Source of the DNA: Achromobacter veterisilvae
GTDB taxonomy: Bacteria; Pseudomonadota; Gammaproteobacteria; Burkholderiales; Burkholderiaceae_B
DNA: 64,000 nucleotides
Assembly (NCBI RefSeq): GCF_900496975.1
Contig: NZ_UFQC01000003.1
Span: forward strand, 62,001-126,000
Reading direction: 5' to 3'
Positions 25,659 to 33,721 of the stretch are shown here, in pieces; position 1 is the first letter of the stretch, and every line of letters begins with the position of its first letter. Below the pieces are notes generated by a model. That model did not search any database and had not been told where the DNA came from. It worked only from the letters and a program-made list of their open reading frames with translations. Both the position numbers and the translations under genes were made by a program.

Positions 25659-26432
25659 GTGGCCCGACCCAAAGCATCGCCCCCGCCCGCGCCCCAGGCG
25701 CCTGCCGAACCGGACGCGCATGGCGCGCTGGTGCTCGAACGCGGGCACCGGGTGCGGCTGGCGGACCAGCTCTACGGGCAGATCTTCGAGCAGATCGTGT
25801 CCGGCGGACTGAACGTCGGCGACAAGCTGCCCTCCGAAAACGAAATATCCGAACGGTTCGGCGTGTCGCGCCCGGTCGTGCGCGAAGCGCTGCTGCGCCT
25901 GCGCGCCGACGGCCTGATCACCGCGCACCAGGGGCTGGGCACTTTCGTCAGCCATCAGCCCGCGCCGCGCCTGAAGACCTTCAACGACGTGCAGAACGTC
26001 AGCGCCTACCTGCGGGCGCAGGAGGTCCGCGTGGCGCTGGAGGGCGACGCCGCGCGCCTGGCGGCGCTGCGCCGCACGGACGAGCAGCTCAGGAAGATCG
26101 AGGACGCGCACGCCGCCTTCGCCGACAGCCTGGCGCGCGGCCAGGTATCGGCCGAGGCGGACCTGGCGTTCCACGCCAGCATCGCCGAAGCCAGCGGCAA
26201 CGATTTCTACCTGGGCGTGCTGGAGAGCATCCACGAATCCATCAGCGGCTTCATGCGGCTGACCCTGAACCTCACCCGCACCGGTTCGCGCCAGCGCGCG
26301 CAGCGGGTGGTGGACGAGCACGCCGCGATCCTGGACGCCATCCGCGAGCAGGACAGCGAGCGCGCCCGCGTCGCGATGCAATTCCACCTGGGCCAGGCCC
26401 GCCACCGGCTGGTGGACCGGAACCGCGACTGA
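25659..26432 (+). CDS. GntR-family regulator, FadR/FCD subfamily
   Basis: A 257-residue regulator: a flexible Pro/Ala-rich N-terminus, the winged helix LADQLYGQIFEQIVSGGLNVGDKLPSENEISERFGVSRPVVREALLRLRADGLITAHQGLGTFV, and an all-helical FCD ligand domain with the metal-binding His pattern (DLAFHASIAEASGN ... VVDEHAAILDAI ... MQFHLGQARH). The GTG start was picked because GAGGAGG lies 5 nt upstream. It likely senses a sugar acid or keto acid and controls the divergent promoters at 24537-24577. Confidence 0.88.
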   Translation: MARPKASPPPAPQAPAEPDAHGALVLERGHRVRLADQLYGQIFEQIVSGGLNVGDKLPSENEISERFGVSRPVVREALLRLRADGLITAHQGLGTFVSHQPAPRLKTFNDVQNVSAYLRAQEVRVALEGDAARLAALRRTDEQLRKIEDAHAAFADSLARGQVSAEADLAFHASIAEASGNDFYLGVLESIHESISGFMRLTLNLTRTGSRQRAQRVVDEHAAILDAIREQDSERARVAMQFHLGQARHRLVDRNRD

Positions 26433-26475
26433 TCCCGCGCGCCGCGGCCCGCGAACCACGACAGGAGACAACAGA

Positions 26476-27597
26476 GTGCGAGGCAATGGAGCGACAGCGA
26501 CGGACGTGCCGGTGGAGCAGGTCCGCGAACAGATCCTGCAGGTGCTGATGGCATGGGGCATGGCGCAGGACCTGGCGCACGTCACCGCCGGCCTGATGGC
26601 GCGGACCGACCTGCTGGGCATCGATTCGCACGGCATTTCGATGCTGCCAGCCTACGAGGAAAAATGGCGCGCCGGATCCCTGCGGCTGGAGGCGCGCGCG
26701 CGGATCGTGCGCGACGGCGGCGCCAGCGCGCTGATCGACGGCATGGGCGGGCTGGGCTATCCGGTCGCCGCGCAGGCCATGCACCTGGCCGTCGACAAGG
26801 CGCTGGAGCACGGCGTGGGCGCGGTGTCGGTGTGCAATTCGCATCACTTCGGCGCGGCCGGCATTTATGCGCGCATCGCCGTCGAACGGGGCGCGGTGGG
26901 GCTGGTGGCCAGCAGCGCCAACGGCGTGATCATGGTGCCCACGCGGGGCGCCATGCCCATGCTGGGGACCAATCCCATCGCCTTCGGCGCGCCGGCGGCC
27001 TATAACGAGCCCTTCCTGCTGGACATGGCGACCACCACCGTCGCGGCCAACAAGGTCAAGGTGTACGACTTCCTGGACAAGCCGCTGCCGCCGGGCTGGG
27101 CGGTGGACGGCCAGGGCGGCGCGGTGACCGACGCGGCCGCCGCCATGCAATTCATCTTCGAGCACCCCGAAGGCGGGCTGACGCCCTTGGGCGGCACCGG
27201 CGCCATGAGCAGCCACAAGGGCTACGGCCTGGCGATGATGGCGCAGATCCTGGGCGGCACGTTGAGCGGCAGCGCGTTCGCGGCGCGGCGCGCGCCGACC
27301 CGCCGGCCGGGCGAGCCCGACGACGTGGGGCATTTCTTCCTGGCGCTCAATCCCGACGCCTTCCGCGCGGCGGGGTCGTTCGAGTCCGACATGGACGACA
27401 TGATCGACGCCATGCACGACACGCCGCCCGCGAATCCCGGCGAGCCGGTGCTGGTGGCGGGCGAGCCCGAGGCCGCCGAGCGCGCGCGCCGGCTGCGCCA
27501 GGGCATTCCCATTCCGGCCGCGCTGGCGCAGCGCCTGCGCGGCATTTGCGAACGCGCGAGCACGCCCTATCTGCTGGGCGCGCCTGATTTCCAATAA
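26476..27597 (+). CDS. Malate/L-lactate/ureidoglycolate dehydrogenase (Ldh2) family
   Basis: A 373-residue NAD(P)H-dependent oxidoreductase of the Ldh2 fold (PF02615), unrelated to classical lactate dehydrogenase. Landmarks are TDLLGIDSHGISMLPAYEEKW, NSHHFGAAGIYARIA, GTNPIAFGAP, and SSHKGYGLAMMAQILGG. Family members use malate, 2,3-diketogulonate, delta-piperideine-2-carboxylate or related keto acids. It follows the GntR gene with an AGGAGACAACAGA leader before a GTG start, and its family and neighbours fit sugar-acid breakdown. Confidence 0.87.
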   Translation: MRGNGATATDVPVEQVREQILQVLMAWGMAQDLAHVTAGLMARTDLLGIDSHGISMLPAYEEKWRAGSLRLEARARIVRDGGASALIDGMGGLGYPVAAQAMHLAVDKALEHGVGAVSVCNSHHFGAAGIYARIAVERGAVGLVASSANGVIMVPTRGAMPMLGTNPIAFGAPAAYNEPFLLDMATTTVAANKVKVYDFLDKPLPPGWAVDGQGGAVTDAAAAMQFIFEHPEGGLTPLGGTGAMSSHKGYGLAMMAQILGGTLSGSAFAARRAPTRRPGEPDDVGHFFLALNPDAFRAAGSFESDMDDMIDAMHDTPPANPGEPVLVAGEPEAAERARRLRQGIPIPAALAQRLRGICERASTPYLLGAPDFQ

Positions 27598-27627
27598 CCC
27601 CTCGCCCGAGAGCAGAGGCATCGAGAC

Positions 27628-29373
27628 ATGAGCCATTCAGACAAGCGCAAGAAACCCGAGGAACTGCGCAGCCACCGCTGGTACGGCGTCAAGGACCTGC
27701 GGTCCTTCGGCCACCGTTCGCGCACCGCGCAGATGGGCTATCACCGCTCGGACTACGCCGGCAAGCCCGTCATCGCCATCATCAACACCTGGAGCGACAT
27801 CAACCCCTGCCACAGCCATTTCAAGCAGCGCGTGGAAGAGGTCAAGCGTGGCATCTGGCAGGCGGGCGGCTTCCCGGTGGAAATGCCGGCCATGAGCCTG
27901 TCCGAGCCGTTCCAGAAGCCCACGACCATGCTCTACCGCAATCTGCTGGCGATGGAAACGGAAGAACTGCTGCGCTCCTATCCGGCGGACGGCTGTGTGC
28001 TGATGGGCGGCTGCGACAAGACCACGCCGGCGCTCATCATGGGCGCGGTGTCGATGGACCTGCCGACGATCTTCGTGCCGGCCGGCCCCATGCTGCGCGG
28101 CAACTGGAACGGCAACACCCTGGGCTCGGGCTCGGACACCTGGAAGTACTGGGCGGAACTGCGTGCCGGCAACATCACCGAGGAAGACTGGCAGGGCGTG
28201 GAGGACGGCATCGCGCGTTCGCCCGGGCACTGCATGACCATGGGCACCGCATCCACCATGACGGGCGCGGTCGAGGCGCTGGGCCTGTGCCTGTCGGGCG
28301 CGTCGTCCATCCCGGCGCCGGATTCGCGGCATGCGCAGATGGCCAGCCTGACGGGCAAGCGCATCGTGGAGATGGTGTGGGAAGACCTGAAACCGTCCGA
28401 CCTGCTGACCGCCGCGTCCTACGACAACGCGGTGCGCACGGTGCTGGCCCTGTCGGGGTCGACCAATTCCGTGGTGCACCTGATCGCCATGGCCCGCCGC
28501 AGCGGCTTCAACCTGGACCTGGACCGGTTCGACCACCTGGCGCGCACGACGCCGGTGCTGGCCAACCTGCGGCCGGCGGGCAAGTACCTGATGGAAGACT
28601 TCTATTACGCGGGGGGCTTGCGCGCGATGCTGGTGCAGTTGGGCGATCTGCTCGACACCGCGCAGCGCACCGTCGACGGCCGCACGCTGGGCGAGAACAT
28701 CGCCGGCGCGCGCATCTTCAACGAAGACGTGATCCGGCCGCGCTCGCAGGCGCTGATCGAGCGCGACGGCCTGGCGGTGCTGCGGGGCAACCTGGCGCCG
28801 GACGGCGCGGTGATCAAGCCGCCCGCGATGGAAGCGCGCCTGCAGGTGCACACCGGCCGCGCCGTGGTCTTCAAGGACTACAACGACATGGCGGCGCGCA
28901 TCGACGACCCGGACCTGGACGTGGACGCCGACAGCGTCATCGTGCTGCAGAATGCCGGGCCGCAGGGCGCGCCCGGCATGCCGGAATGGGGGCAGTTGCC
29001 GATCCCGCAGAAACTGCTGAAGCAGGGCGTGCGCGACATGGTGCGGATCTCGGACGCGCGCATGAGCGGCACCAGCTACGGCGCCTGTGTGCTGCACGTG
29101 GCGCCCGAGGCCTACGTCGGCGGCCCGCTGGCGCTGGTGCGGGACGGCGACCGCATCGCATTGGACGTGCCCGCCCGGCGACTGGAACTGCTGGTGCCCG
29201 AAGCCGAGCTGGCCGCGCGCCGCGCCGCATGGCAGGCGCCGCCGCCGCGCTTCGAGCGCGGCTACGGCGTGCTCTACCTGAAGCACATCGGCCAGGCCGA
29301 CACCGGCTGCGATTTCGATTTCCTCCAAAGCGAAACGCGCGCCGCGGCCGCAGGCGAACCCGAAATCCATTGA
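27628..29373 (+). CDS. IlvD/Edd-family sugar-acid dehydratase
   Basis: A 581-residue Fe-S dehydratase of the IlvD/Edd family. The cluster cysteines are C61 (NPCHSHF), C129 (GGCDKTTPA) and C202 ([11 protein letters not shown]), all present. It has the extended [24 protein letters not shown] and [14 protein letters not shown] features of the sugar-acid group (arabinonate, xylonate, gluconate and similar) rather than the amino-acid IlvD. It would dehydrate an aldonate to a 2-keto-3-deoxy acid, the kind of substrate a DapA-family or GarL-like aldolase cleaves. Confidence 0.88.
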   Translation: MSHSDKRKKPEELRSHRWYGVKDLRSFGHRSRTAQMGYHRSDYAGKPVIAIINTWSDINPCHSHFKQRVEEVKRGIWQAGGFPVEMPAMSLSEPFQKPTTMLYRNLLAMETEELLRSYPADGCVLMGGCDKTTPALIMGAVSMDLPTIFVPAGPMLRGNWNGNTLGSGSDTWKYWAELRAGNITEEDWQGVEDGIARSPGHCMTMGTASTMTGAVEALGLCLSGASSIPAPDSRHAQMASLTGKRIVEMVWEDLKPSDLLTAASYDNAVRTVLALSGSTNSVVHLIAMARRSGFNLDLDRFDHLARTTPVLANLRPAGKYLMEDFYYAGGLRAMLVQLGDLLDTAQRTVDGRTLGENIAGARIFNEDVIRPRSQALIERDGLAVLRGNLAPDGAVIKPPAMEARLQVHTGRAVVFKDYNDMAARIDDPDLDVDADSVIVLQNAGPQGAPGMPEWGQLPIPQKLLKQGVRDMVRISDARMSGTSYGACVLHVAPEAYVGGPLALVRDGDRIALDVPARRLELLVPEAELAARRAAWQAPPPRFERGYGVLYLKHIGQADTGCDFDFLQSETRAAAAGEPEIH

Positions 29374-29375
29374 TG

Positions 29376-29444
29376 CCCCAGTGTCTGACACCCGTATGAG
29401 AAACCCCCACAAGTCCAAAACATGCTTCCCGGGTGTCTGACACC
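29376..29444. repeat. Dispersed repeat, copy 1
   Basis: A 69-bp unit with GTGTCTGACACC near its left end (29381-29392) and GGTGTCTGACACC at its right end (29432-29444). It differs from copy 2 at two positions. The ends are 11-bp odd palindromes (GTGTC-T-GACAC). Confidence 0.85.
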
Positions 29445-29461
29445 CTCAACATCCAAGATGC

Positions 29462-29530
29462 CCCCAGTGTCTGACACCCGTACGAGAAACCCCCACAAGT
29501 CCAAAACACGCTTCCCGGGTGTCTGACACC
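29462..29530. repeat. Dispersed repeat, copy 2
   Basis: The second, nearly identical 69-bp unit, with palindromes at 29467-29478 and 29518-29530. The two copies are in direct orientation with 17 nt between them, between the dehydratase and the Bug gene. Confidence 0.85.
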
Positions 29531-29567
29531 CCCCCATCCAAGAAGAACCCACAAAGAGGAGACAACC

Positions 29568-30569
29568 ATGCATCAAAACCCATCCAAGGCGCGCAGACGC
29601 CTGATCGCCCTGGCCGCCGCGACGGCAGGCGCGCTGGCCCTTCTGCCCGCCGCCTCGATGGCGCAGGCCGACGCCTGGCCGGCCAGGCAGTTGAAGCTGG
29701 TCGTGCCCTTCCCGGCGGGCGGCAGCACGGACTCCGTGGGCCGCCTGCTGGCGGCCGAGCTGTCCAAGGAACTGGGCCAGACCGTGGTCGTCGAGAACAA
29801 GGGCGGCGCCAACGGCAACATCGGTTCCGACGTGGTGGCCAAGGCGGAACCCGACGGCTATACGCTGCTGCTGTCGGGGGTCGGCTCCAATGCCATCAGC
29901 TACGCGGTCTACCAGAACATGCCGTACCGCAACAGCGATTTCGCGCACGTCTCGCTCCTGGCCACGGGCCCCAACGTGCTGGTGGCCAACAACGACTTCC
30001 CGGGCAAGACCTTCGCGGACTTCATCAAACTGGTCCGCGAGAATCCGGGCAAGTACACGCACGCGAGTTCGGGCAGCGGCTCCTCCGGCCATCTGGCCAT
30101 GGAAATGCTGGAGCAGGACGCCAAGATCGACCTGGTGCACGTGCCCTACAAGGGCGGCGCGGCGGCCATCACCGACATGATCGGCGGCCGCGTCTCGGTA
30201 ATGTTCCTGAACCAGGACACGCTGCTGCCGCAAGTCACCTCGGGCAAGCTGCGCGCCCTGGCCGTGGCGAGCGCCAAGCGCAATCCGGCCTATCCCGACA
30301 CGCCCACCGTGGCGGAATCGGGCTTTCCGGGCTTCTCGGCCGAGTCGTGGTTCGGCCTGTCCGCGCCCGCCAAGACCCCGCCCGCCGTGATCCAGAAGTT
30401 GAACCAGGCGACGGTGAAGGCCTTGTCCTCGCCTGAAATTCGGCAGAAGCTGGAGAGCGTGGGCTTCGTGGTGGTCGCGGACGACCCGAAGTCGTTCTCG
30501 GCCTTTGTGGACAACGAGATCGCCAAGTGGGGCAAGGCGGCCAAGGCGTCCGGCGCGAAACTGGATTGA
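29568..30569 (+). CDS. Bug/TctC-family periplasmic receptor
   Basis: A 333-residue receptor. Its signal peptide ends at LLPAASMAQADAWPARQL. Motifs are LVVPFPAGGSTDSVGRLLAAEL, VVENKGGANGNIGSDVVAKAEPDGYTLLLSGVGSNA and LVHVPYKGGAAAITDMIGGRVSVMF. AGAGGAGACAACC precedes the ATG. It is separated from ilvD-like gene upstream by the tandem repeats and followed by a GarL-like aldolase, so it may receive an aldarate or aldonate. Confidence 0.9.
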   Translation: MHQNPSKARRRLIALAAATAGALALLPAASMAQADAWPARQLKLVVPFPAGGSTDSVGRLLAAELSKELGQTVVVENKGGANGNIGSDVVAKAEPDGYTLLLSGVGSNAISYAVYQNMPYRNSDFAHVSLLATGPNVLVANNDFPGKTFADFIKLVRENPGKYTHASSGSGSSGHLAMEMLEQDAKIDLVHVPYKGGAAAITDMIGGRVSVMFLNQDTLLPQVTSGKLRALAVASAKRNPAYPDTPTVAESGFPGFSAESWFGLSAPAKTPPAVIQKLNQATVKALSSPEIRQKLESVGFVVVADDPKSFSAFVDNEIAKWGKAAKASGAKLD

Positions 30570-30657
30570 TCCCGCGGGGCGCTTCCCCGGCTGTCGGATG
30601 GCCGGGGCAGGCGCCCCCAACGAATGGCAACTTATTTTTCCTGATACGAAGGCAGCA

Positions 30658-31425
30658 ATGAATTCACCCTTACCCAACCGTTTCCGGCAACGCATCCTGG
30701 CGCGCGAACGGCTCATCGGTTTCTGGATGTGCATGTCCAGCCATATCACCGCCGAACTCGTGGGGCTGGCGGACTTCGACTGGCTGCTCCTGGACGGCGA
30801 GCATTCGCCCAACGAGGTGCCGATGTTCCTGCAGCAGTTGCAGGCCCTGCAGGGCAGCGCCAGCGCCGCCGTGGGGCGGCCGTCCTGGAACGATCCGGTG
30901 GAGATCAAGCGGCTGCTGGATATCGGTTTCTACAACCTGTTGATTCCGTTCATCGAGTCCGAGGACGACGCGCGCCGGGCCGTGGCCGCCACGCGCTATC
31001 CGCCGCAGGGCATGCGCGGCGTGGCGGGCGCCCAGCGCAGCAACCGTTATGGCACGGTGCCGGATTACCTGCACACCATCAACGACAACATCTGCGTGCT
31101 GCTGCAGATCGAAAGCCGCCCGGGGATAGACGCGGTGGACGAGATTGCATCGGTGGAAGGGGTGGACGGCGTATTCATCGGGCCGTCCGACCTGGCCGCG
31201 GCGCTCGGGCATATCGGCAATCCCGGCCACCCCGAAGTCCAGGAGGCCATCCGCCACCTGTACCAGCGGGTGTCGGCCCAGGGCAAGGCCGTGGGCATCC
31301 TGGCGCCGGTGCACGCGGATGCGCGGCGCTACCTGGACATGGGCATGCACTTCGTGGCGGTAGGGACCGACCTCGGCGTGTTCAAGCAGGCGACCTTCGC
31401 CTTGCGCGAGGCCTTTCCCACCTGA
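30658..31425 (+). CDS. garL: 2-dehydro-3-deoxyglucarate aldolase, GarL-like
   Basis: A 255-residue HpcH/HpaI-family class II aldolase. It follows E. coli GarL closely: DFDWLLLDGEHSPNEVPMFLQQLQALQGSAS (base His H49), EIKRLLDIGFYNLLIPFIES, YPPQGMRGV, LLQIESRPGIDAVDEIASVEGVDGVFIGPSDLAAALGH, and DMGMHFVAVGTDLGVF. The reaction would be cleavage of 5-keto-4-deoxy- or 2-keto-3-deoxyglucarate to pyruvate and tartronate semialdehyde. This fits the dehydratase and the hydroxyacid dehydrogenase in the same cluster. Confidence 0.86.
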   Translation: MNSPLPNRFRQRILARERLIGFWMCMSSHITAELVGLADFDWLLLDGEHSPNEVPMFLQQLQALQGSASAAVGRPSWNDPVEIKRLLDIGFYNLLIPFIESEDDARRAVAATRYPPQGMRGVAGAQRSNRYGTVPDYLHTINDNICVLLQIESRPGIDAVDEIASVEGVDGVFIGPSDLAAALGHIGNPGHPEVQEAIRHLYQRVSAQGKAVGILAPVHADARRYLDMGMHFVAVGTDLGVFKQATFALREAFPT

Positions 31426-31460
31426 GCGGTCCGGCGTCACGTGGCTGCGCCACGTCTCCA

Positions 31461-31525
31461 CGTGTCTGACACCCGTACGAGAAGCTCTTACGAACACCAG
31501 ACCCTCTTCCCGGGTGTCTGACACC
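31461..31525. repeat. Dispersed repeat, copy 3 (diverged)
   Basis: The ends match copies 1-2 (GTGTCTGACACCCGTACGAGAA at the left in two parts, CTTCCCGGGTGTCTGACACC at the right), but the middle differs. Palindromes are at 31462-31473 and 31513-31525. Confidence 0.75.
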
Positions 31526-31556
31526 GGCAGTATCTGACAGTCTTTCAAAGCAGGCC

Positions 31557-31620
31557 GGTGTCTGACACCCGGGAAGACTGCCTTGATCTCTCAGGCCGTT
31601 TCGTACGGGTGTCAGACACC
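31557..31620 (-). repeat. Dispersed repeat, copy 4 (inverted)
   Basis: Read on the minus strand it begins GGTGTCTGACACCCGTACGA and ends CTTCCCGGGTGTCTGACACC, the same conserved ends as the other copies, with an unrelated middle. It lies between convergent garL and lysA, 8 nt from the lysA stop. Confidence 0.75.
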
Positions 31621-31628
31621 TGGAGGGG

Positions 31629-32861
31629 TTACTCTTCCAACGCCAACAATTCCCCGATCGTCTGCCGCCTGCGGATCAGCCGCGCCTCGCCTTCATCCAG
31701 CAGCACTTCCGGCGCCAGCGGCCGGCTGTTGTAGTTCGAAGACATGGACGATCCGTACGCGCCCGCGTCGTGGAACACCAGGAAATCGCCGATGCGCGGA
31801 CGCGGCAGCAACTGGTCGGACACGACGCCGCCGGCGTCCTGGGTGAACACGTCGCCCGATTCGCACAGGGGGCCGGCTACCGCGATGCGCGTTTCCGGCG
31901 AGCCCTGCGGCTGGCCGCCGTCCGGCGCATGCACCGAAATGCGGTGATAGCTGCCGTACATGGCCGGGCGCATCAGGTCGTTGAATCCCGCGTCCACCAG
32001 CGCGAAGTCGCGCTCCGGGCGGCGGTTGATCGAATGCACTTCGGCCACCAGGGCGCCGGCCTCGGCGACCAGGAAGCGGCCCGGTTCGATTTCCAGGCGG
32101 ACGTCGTGGCCCAGGCGCTCGGCGATGCGCTGGCGCGCCGCGTCCCACTGCTCGAAATAATGATCGCAGTCGATGCGCGAATCGCCGTCGCGGTAGGGGA
32201 TCGACAGGCCGCCTCCCGCGGAAATGGCCTCGATGTCGTGGTCCAGCGACGCCACGACGTCGACCATGGCGTTGCACACGCTGGACAGGTGGCCGTAGTC
32301 GACGCCCGAGCCGATGTGCATGTGGATGCCGACCAGCTTCAGGCCGTGGCGGCGCACGATGGACATGGCCTGGGCGAGGTCGCCGATCCAGATGCCGTGC
32401 TTGCTCTGCGGGCCTCCGGTGTTGGTCTTGTTGCTGTGGCCGTGGCCGAAGCCGGGGTTGATGCGCAGCCATACGCGATGGCCGGGCGACGCCTGGCCGA
32501 CGCGGGCCAGCATGTCCAGCGAACCGGCGTTCACGGTGATGCCGTGCTTGAGCACGGCGGCCAAGGTGGCGTGGTCGATCAGGTCCGCGGTGAAGACGAT
32601 GCCTTCCGGCTCGCCCCGCGGCTGGAAACCGGCCGCCAGGCTGCGTTCGATCTCGCCCAGGGACACGGCGTCCACCACGGCGCCTTCCGCGCGCATCAGG
32701 CGCAGGATGTGCAGGTTCGAGCAGGCTTTCTGCGCATAGCGGATGGTGTCGAAGCGGCGCAGTTGCGCGATGCGCTCGCGGATGACGGCGGCGTCGTAGA
32801 CCCATAGCGGCGTGCCGTGTTCGGCGGCGAGTCGGGTGAGTTGGCGCGGATCGAATGCCAT
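31629..32861 (-). CDS. lysA: Diaminopimelate decarboxylase LysA
   Basis: A 410-residue PLP enzyme of the alanine racemase/decarboxylase fold that makes lysine from meso-diaminopimelate. The PLP lysine is in IRYAQKACSNLHIL; HMHIGSG, SAGGGLSIPY, EPGRFLVAEAG, CESGDVFTQD and DAGAYGSSMSSNYNSRP are the standard motifs. The ATG of MAFDPRQLTRL was chosen. It is divergent from lysR, as in E. coli, but a toxin-antitoxin module stands between. Confidence 0.93.
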   Translation of the reverse strand: MAFDPRQLTRLAAEHGTPLWVYDAAVIRERIAQLRRFDTIRYAQKACSNLHILRLMRAEGAVVDAVSLGEIERSLAAGFQPRGEPEGIVFTADLIDHATLAAVLKHGITVNAGSLDMLARVGQASPGHRVWLRINPGFGHGHSNKTNTGGPQSKHGIWIGDLAQAMSIVRRHGLKLVGIHMHIGSGVDYGHLSSVCNAMVDVVASLDHDIEAISAGGGLSIPYRDGDSRIDCDHYFEQWDAARQRIAERLGHDVRLEIEPGRFLVAEAGALVAEVHSINRRPERDFALVDAGFNDLMRPAMYGSYHRISVHAPDGGQPQGSPETRIAVAGPLCESGDVFTQDAGGVVSDQLLPRPRIGDFLVFHDAGAYGSSMSSNYNSRPLAPEVLLDEGEARLIRRRQTIGELLALEE

Positions 32862-32949
32862 GGCTGGCGAAACCTCAGGGGAGTGAAACCAGGCGGCATG
32901 ATGCCCGGCTTCGGCCATCCAGTAAAATGCTTATATTTCCTTGATTCAT

Positions 32950-32959
32950 TCAATATTGA
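32950..32959. promoter_or_regulatory. Possible LysR site upstream of lysA
   Basis: TCAATATTGA, a perfect 10-bp palindrome in an AT-rich stretch 88 nt upstream of lysA. It is a reasonable LysR activator site, but there is no direct proof. Confidence 0.35.
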
Positions 32960-33007
32960 TATGGAGAAGCCATTGTTGAAATTCATTGGGCCTGGACTCC
33001 AATCGCG

Positions 33008-33045
33008 TTGCATGTAACGCCAACACAGCGTAAAATTACATGTAA
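33008..33045 (+). promoter_or_regulatory. Promoter and paired operators of the toxin-antitoxin module
   Basis: TTGCAT (33008-33013), a 17 nt spacer and TAAAAT (33031-33036) form a promoter. A pair of matching palindromes overlaps it: TTGCATGTAA (33008-33017, one mismatch) and TTACATGTAA (33036-33045, perfect), 28 nt apart. The pair is also part of a CATGTAACGC direct repeat. Such paired sites are typical of antitoxin autoregulation. Confidence 0.6.
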
Positions 33046-33064
33046 CGCGACCAGGAGGCTAATC

Positions 33065-33289
33065 ATGGGGGCATCAATCATCAACGCCCGAGTGCAAAAG
33101 CACAGGGATGCACTACGCAAGGCAGGGTTGCGCCCGGTGCAAATCTGGGTGCCTGACACCCGGCGACCGGGGTTTGCCGAGGAATGCCGCCGCCAAAGCC
33201 TTGCGGTAGCCGAGTCGGACAAGGCCGACGAGCAATTGGAACGCCTGATGGATGAGACCGCTGCCGACGTCGATGGCTGGACGGAATGA
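33065..33289 (+). CDS. Antitoxin of the MazE-like DUF3018 family
   Basis: A 74-residue antitoxin. The sequence [65 protein letters not shown] shows the DUF3018 signature ([29 protein letters not shown]) and an acidic C-terminus that would bind the toxin. AGGAGG lies 7 nt before the ATG. Its stop overlaps the toxin start as ATGA. It is expected to neutralise the PemK toxin and repress its own promoter. Confidence 0.88.
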   Translation: [74 protein letters not shown]

Positions 33290-33627
33290 TGGCGTATGAG
33301 AGTATGCGCGGGGCGCTCGTTACCGTTGCAATGCAGGGTGATTTCGGCAAACCCAGGCCAGCGCTTGTGATCCAGGCCGACCAGTTCAGCGTACACCCCA
33401 GCGTAACGGTACTGCCAGTGACAAGCATGCTTGTCACCGCTCCCTTGCTGCGGGTCACCATCGAGCCGACGCCAGAAAACGGTCTGCAAAAGCCGTCGCA
33501 AGTTATGGTTGATAAGGTGCTGACGGTCAAGCGCGAAAAGCTCGGCCCACCCATCGGCCGTATCGACATGGCCGTGATGGTTCAGGTTGAACGCTGCCTT
33601 GCCGTTTTCCTGGGCATCGCCAAATAG
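33286..33627 (+). CDS. PemK/MazF-family toxin
   Basis: A 113-residue endoribonuclease-type toxin of the PemK/MazF/CcdB fold (PF02452). SMRGALVTVAMQGDFGKPRPALVIQADQF is the family N-terminal motif with the RG and GKPRPAL core, VTVLPVTS is the second strand pair, and KPSQVMVDKVLTVKREKLGPPIG is the catalytic-Ser/Thr region. The start codon overlaps the antitoxin stop, so the pair is translationally coupled. The gene looks intact and would cleave mRNA if active. Confidence 0.88.
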   Translation: MMAYESMRGALVTVAMQGDFGKPRPALVIQADQFSVHPSVTVLPVTSMLVTAPLLRVTIEPTPENGLQKPSQVMVDKVLTVKREKLGPPIGRIDMAVMVQVERCLAVFLGIAK

Positions 33628-33721
33628 GAGCCGCCCTGAATCCGAGCGAACACCGCGCCAGCGTGGTTGCTGTGTTCAATCTGGGCGACACAAATTCCAA
33701 ACTCAATGGAATTCGACAGCC

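Noticed and set aside
29376..29530. Tandem repeats as a CRISPR array
   Set aside because: Only two units of 69 bp, with a 17-nt gap, conserved ends and no cas genes; the copies elsewhere vary in the middle. It fits a dispersed repeat.
32961..33017. An 18-codon open frame (MEKPLLKFIG...) before the toxin-antitoxin module
   Set aside because: It has no clear ribosome site, overlaps the antitoxin promoter and is too short to judge. It could be a gene remnant.
33148..33165. GGTGCCTGACACC inside the antitoxin gene, like the dispersed repeat ends
   Set aside because: It encodes the conserved VPDTRR of the DUF3018 family, so the match is explained by coding constraint.
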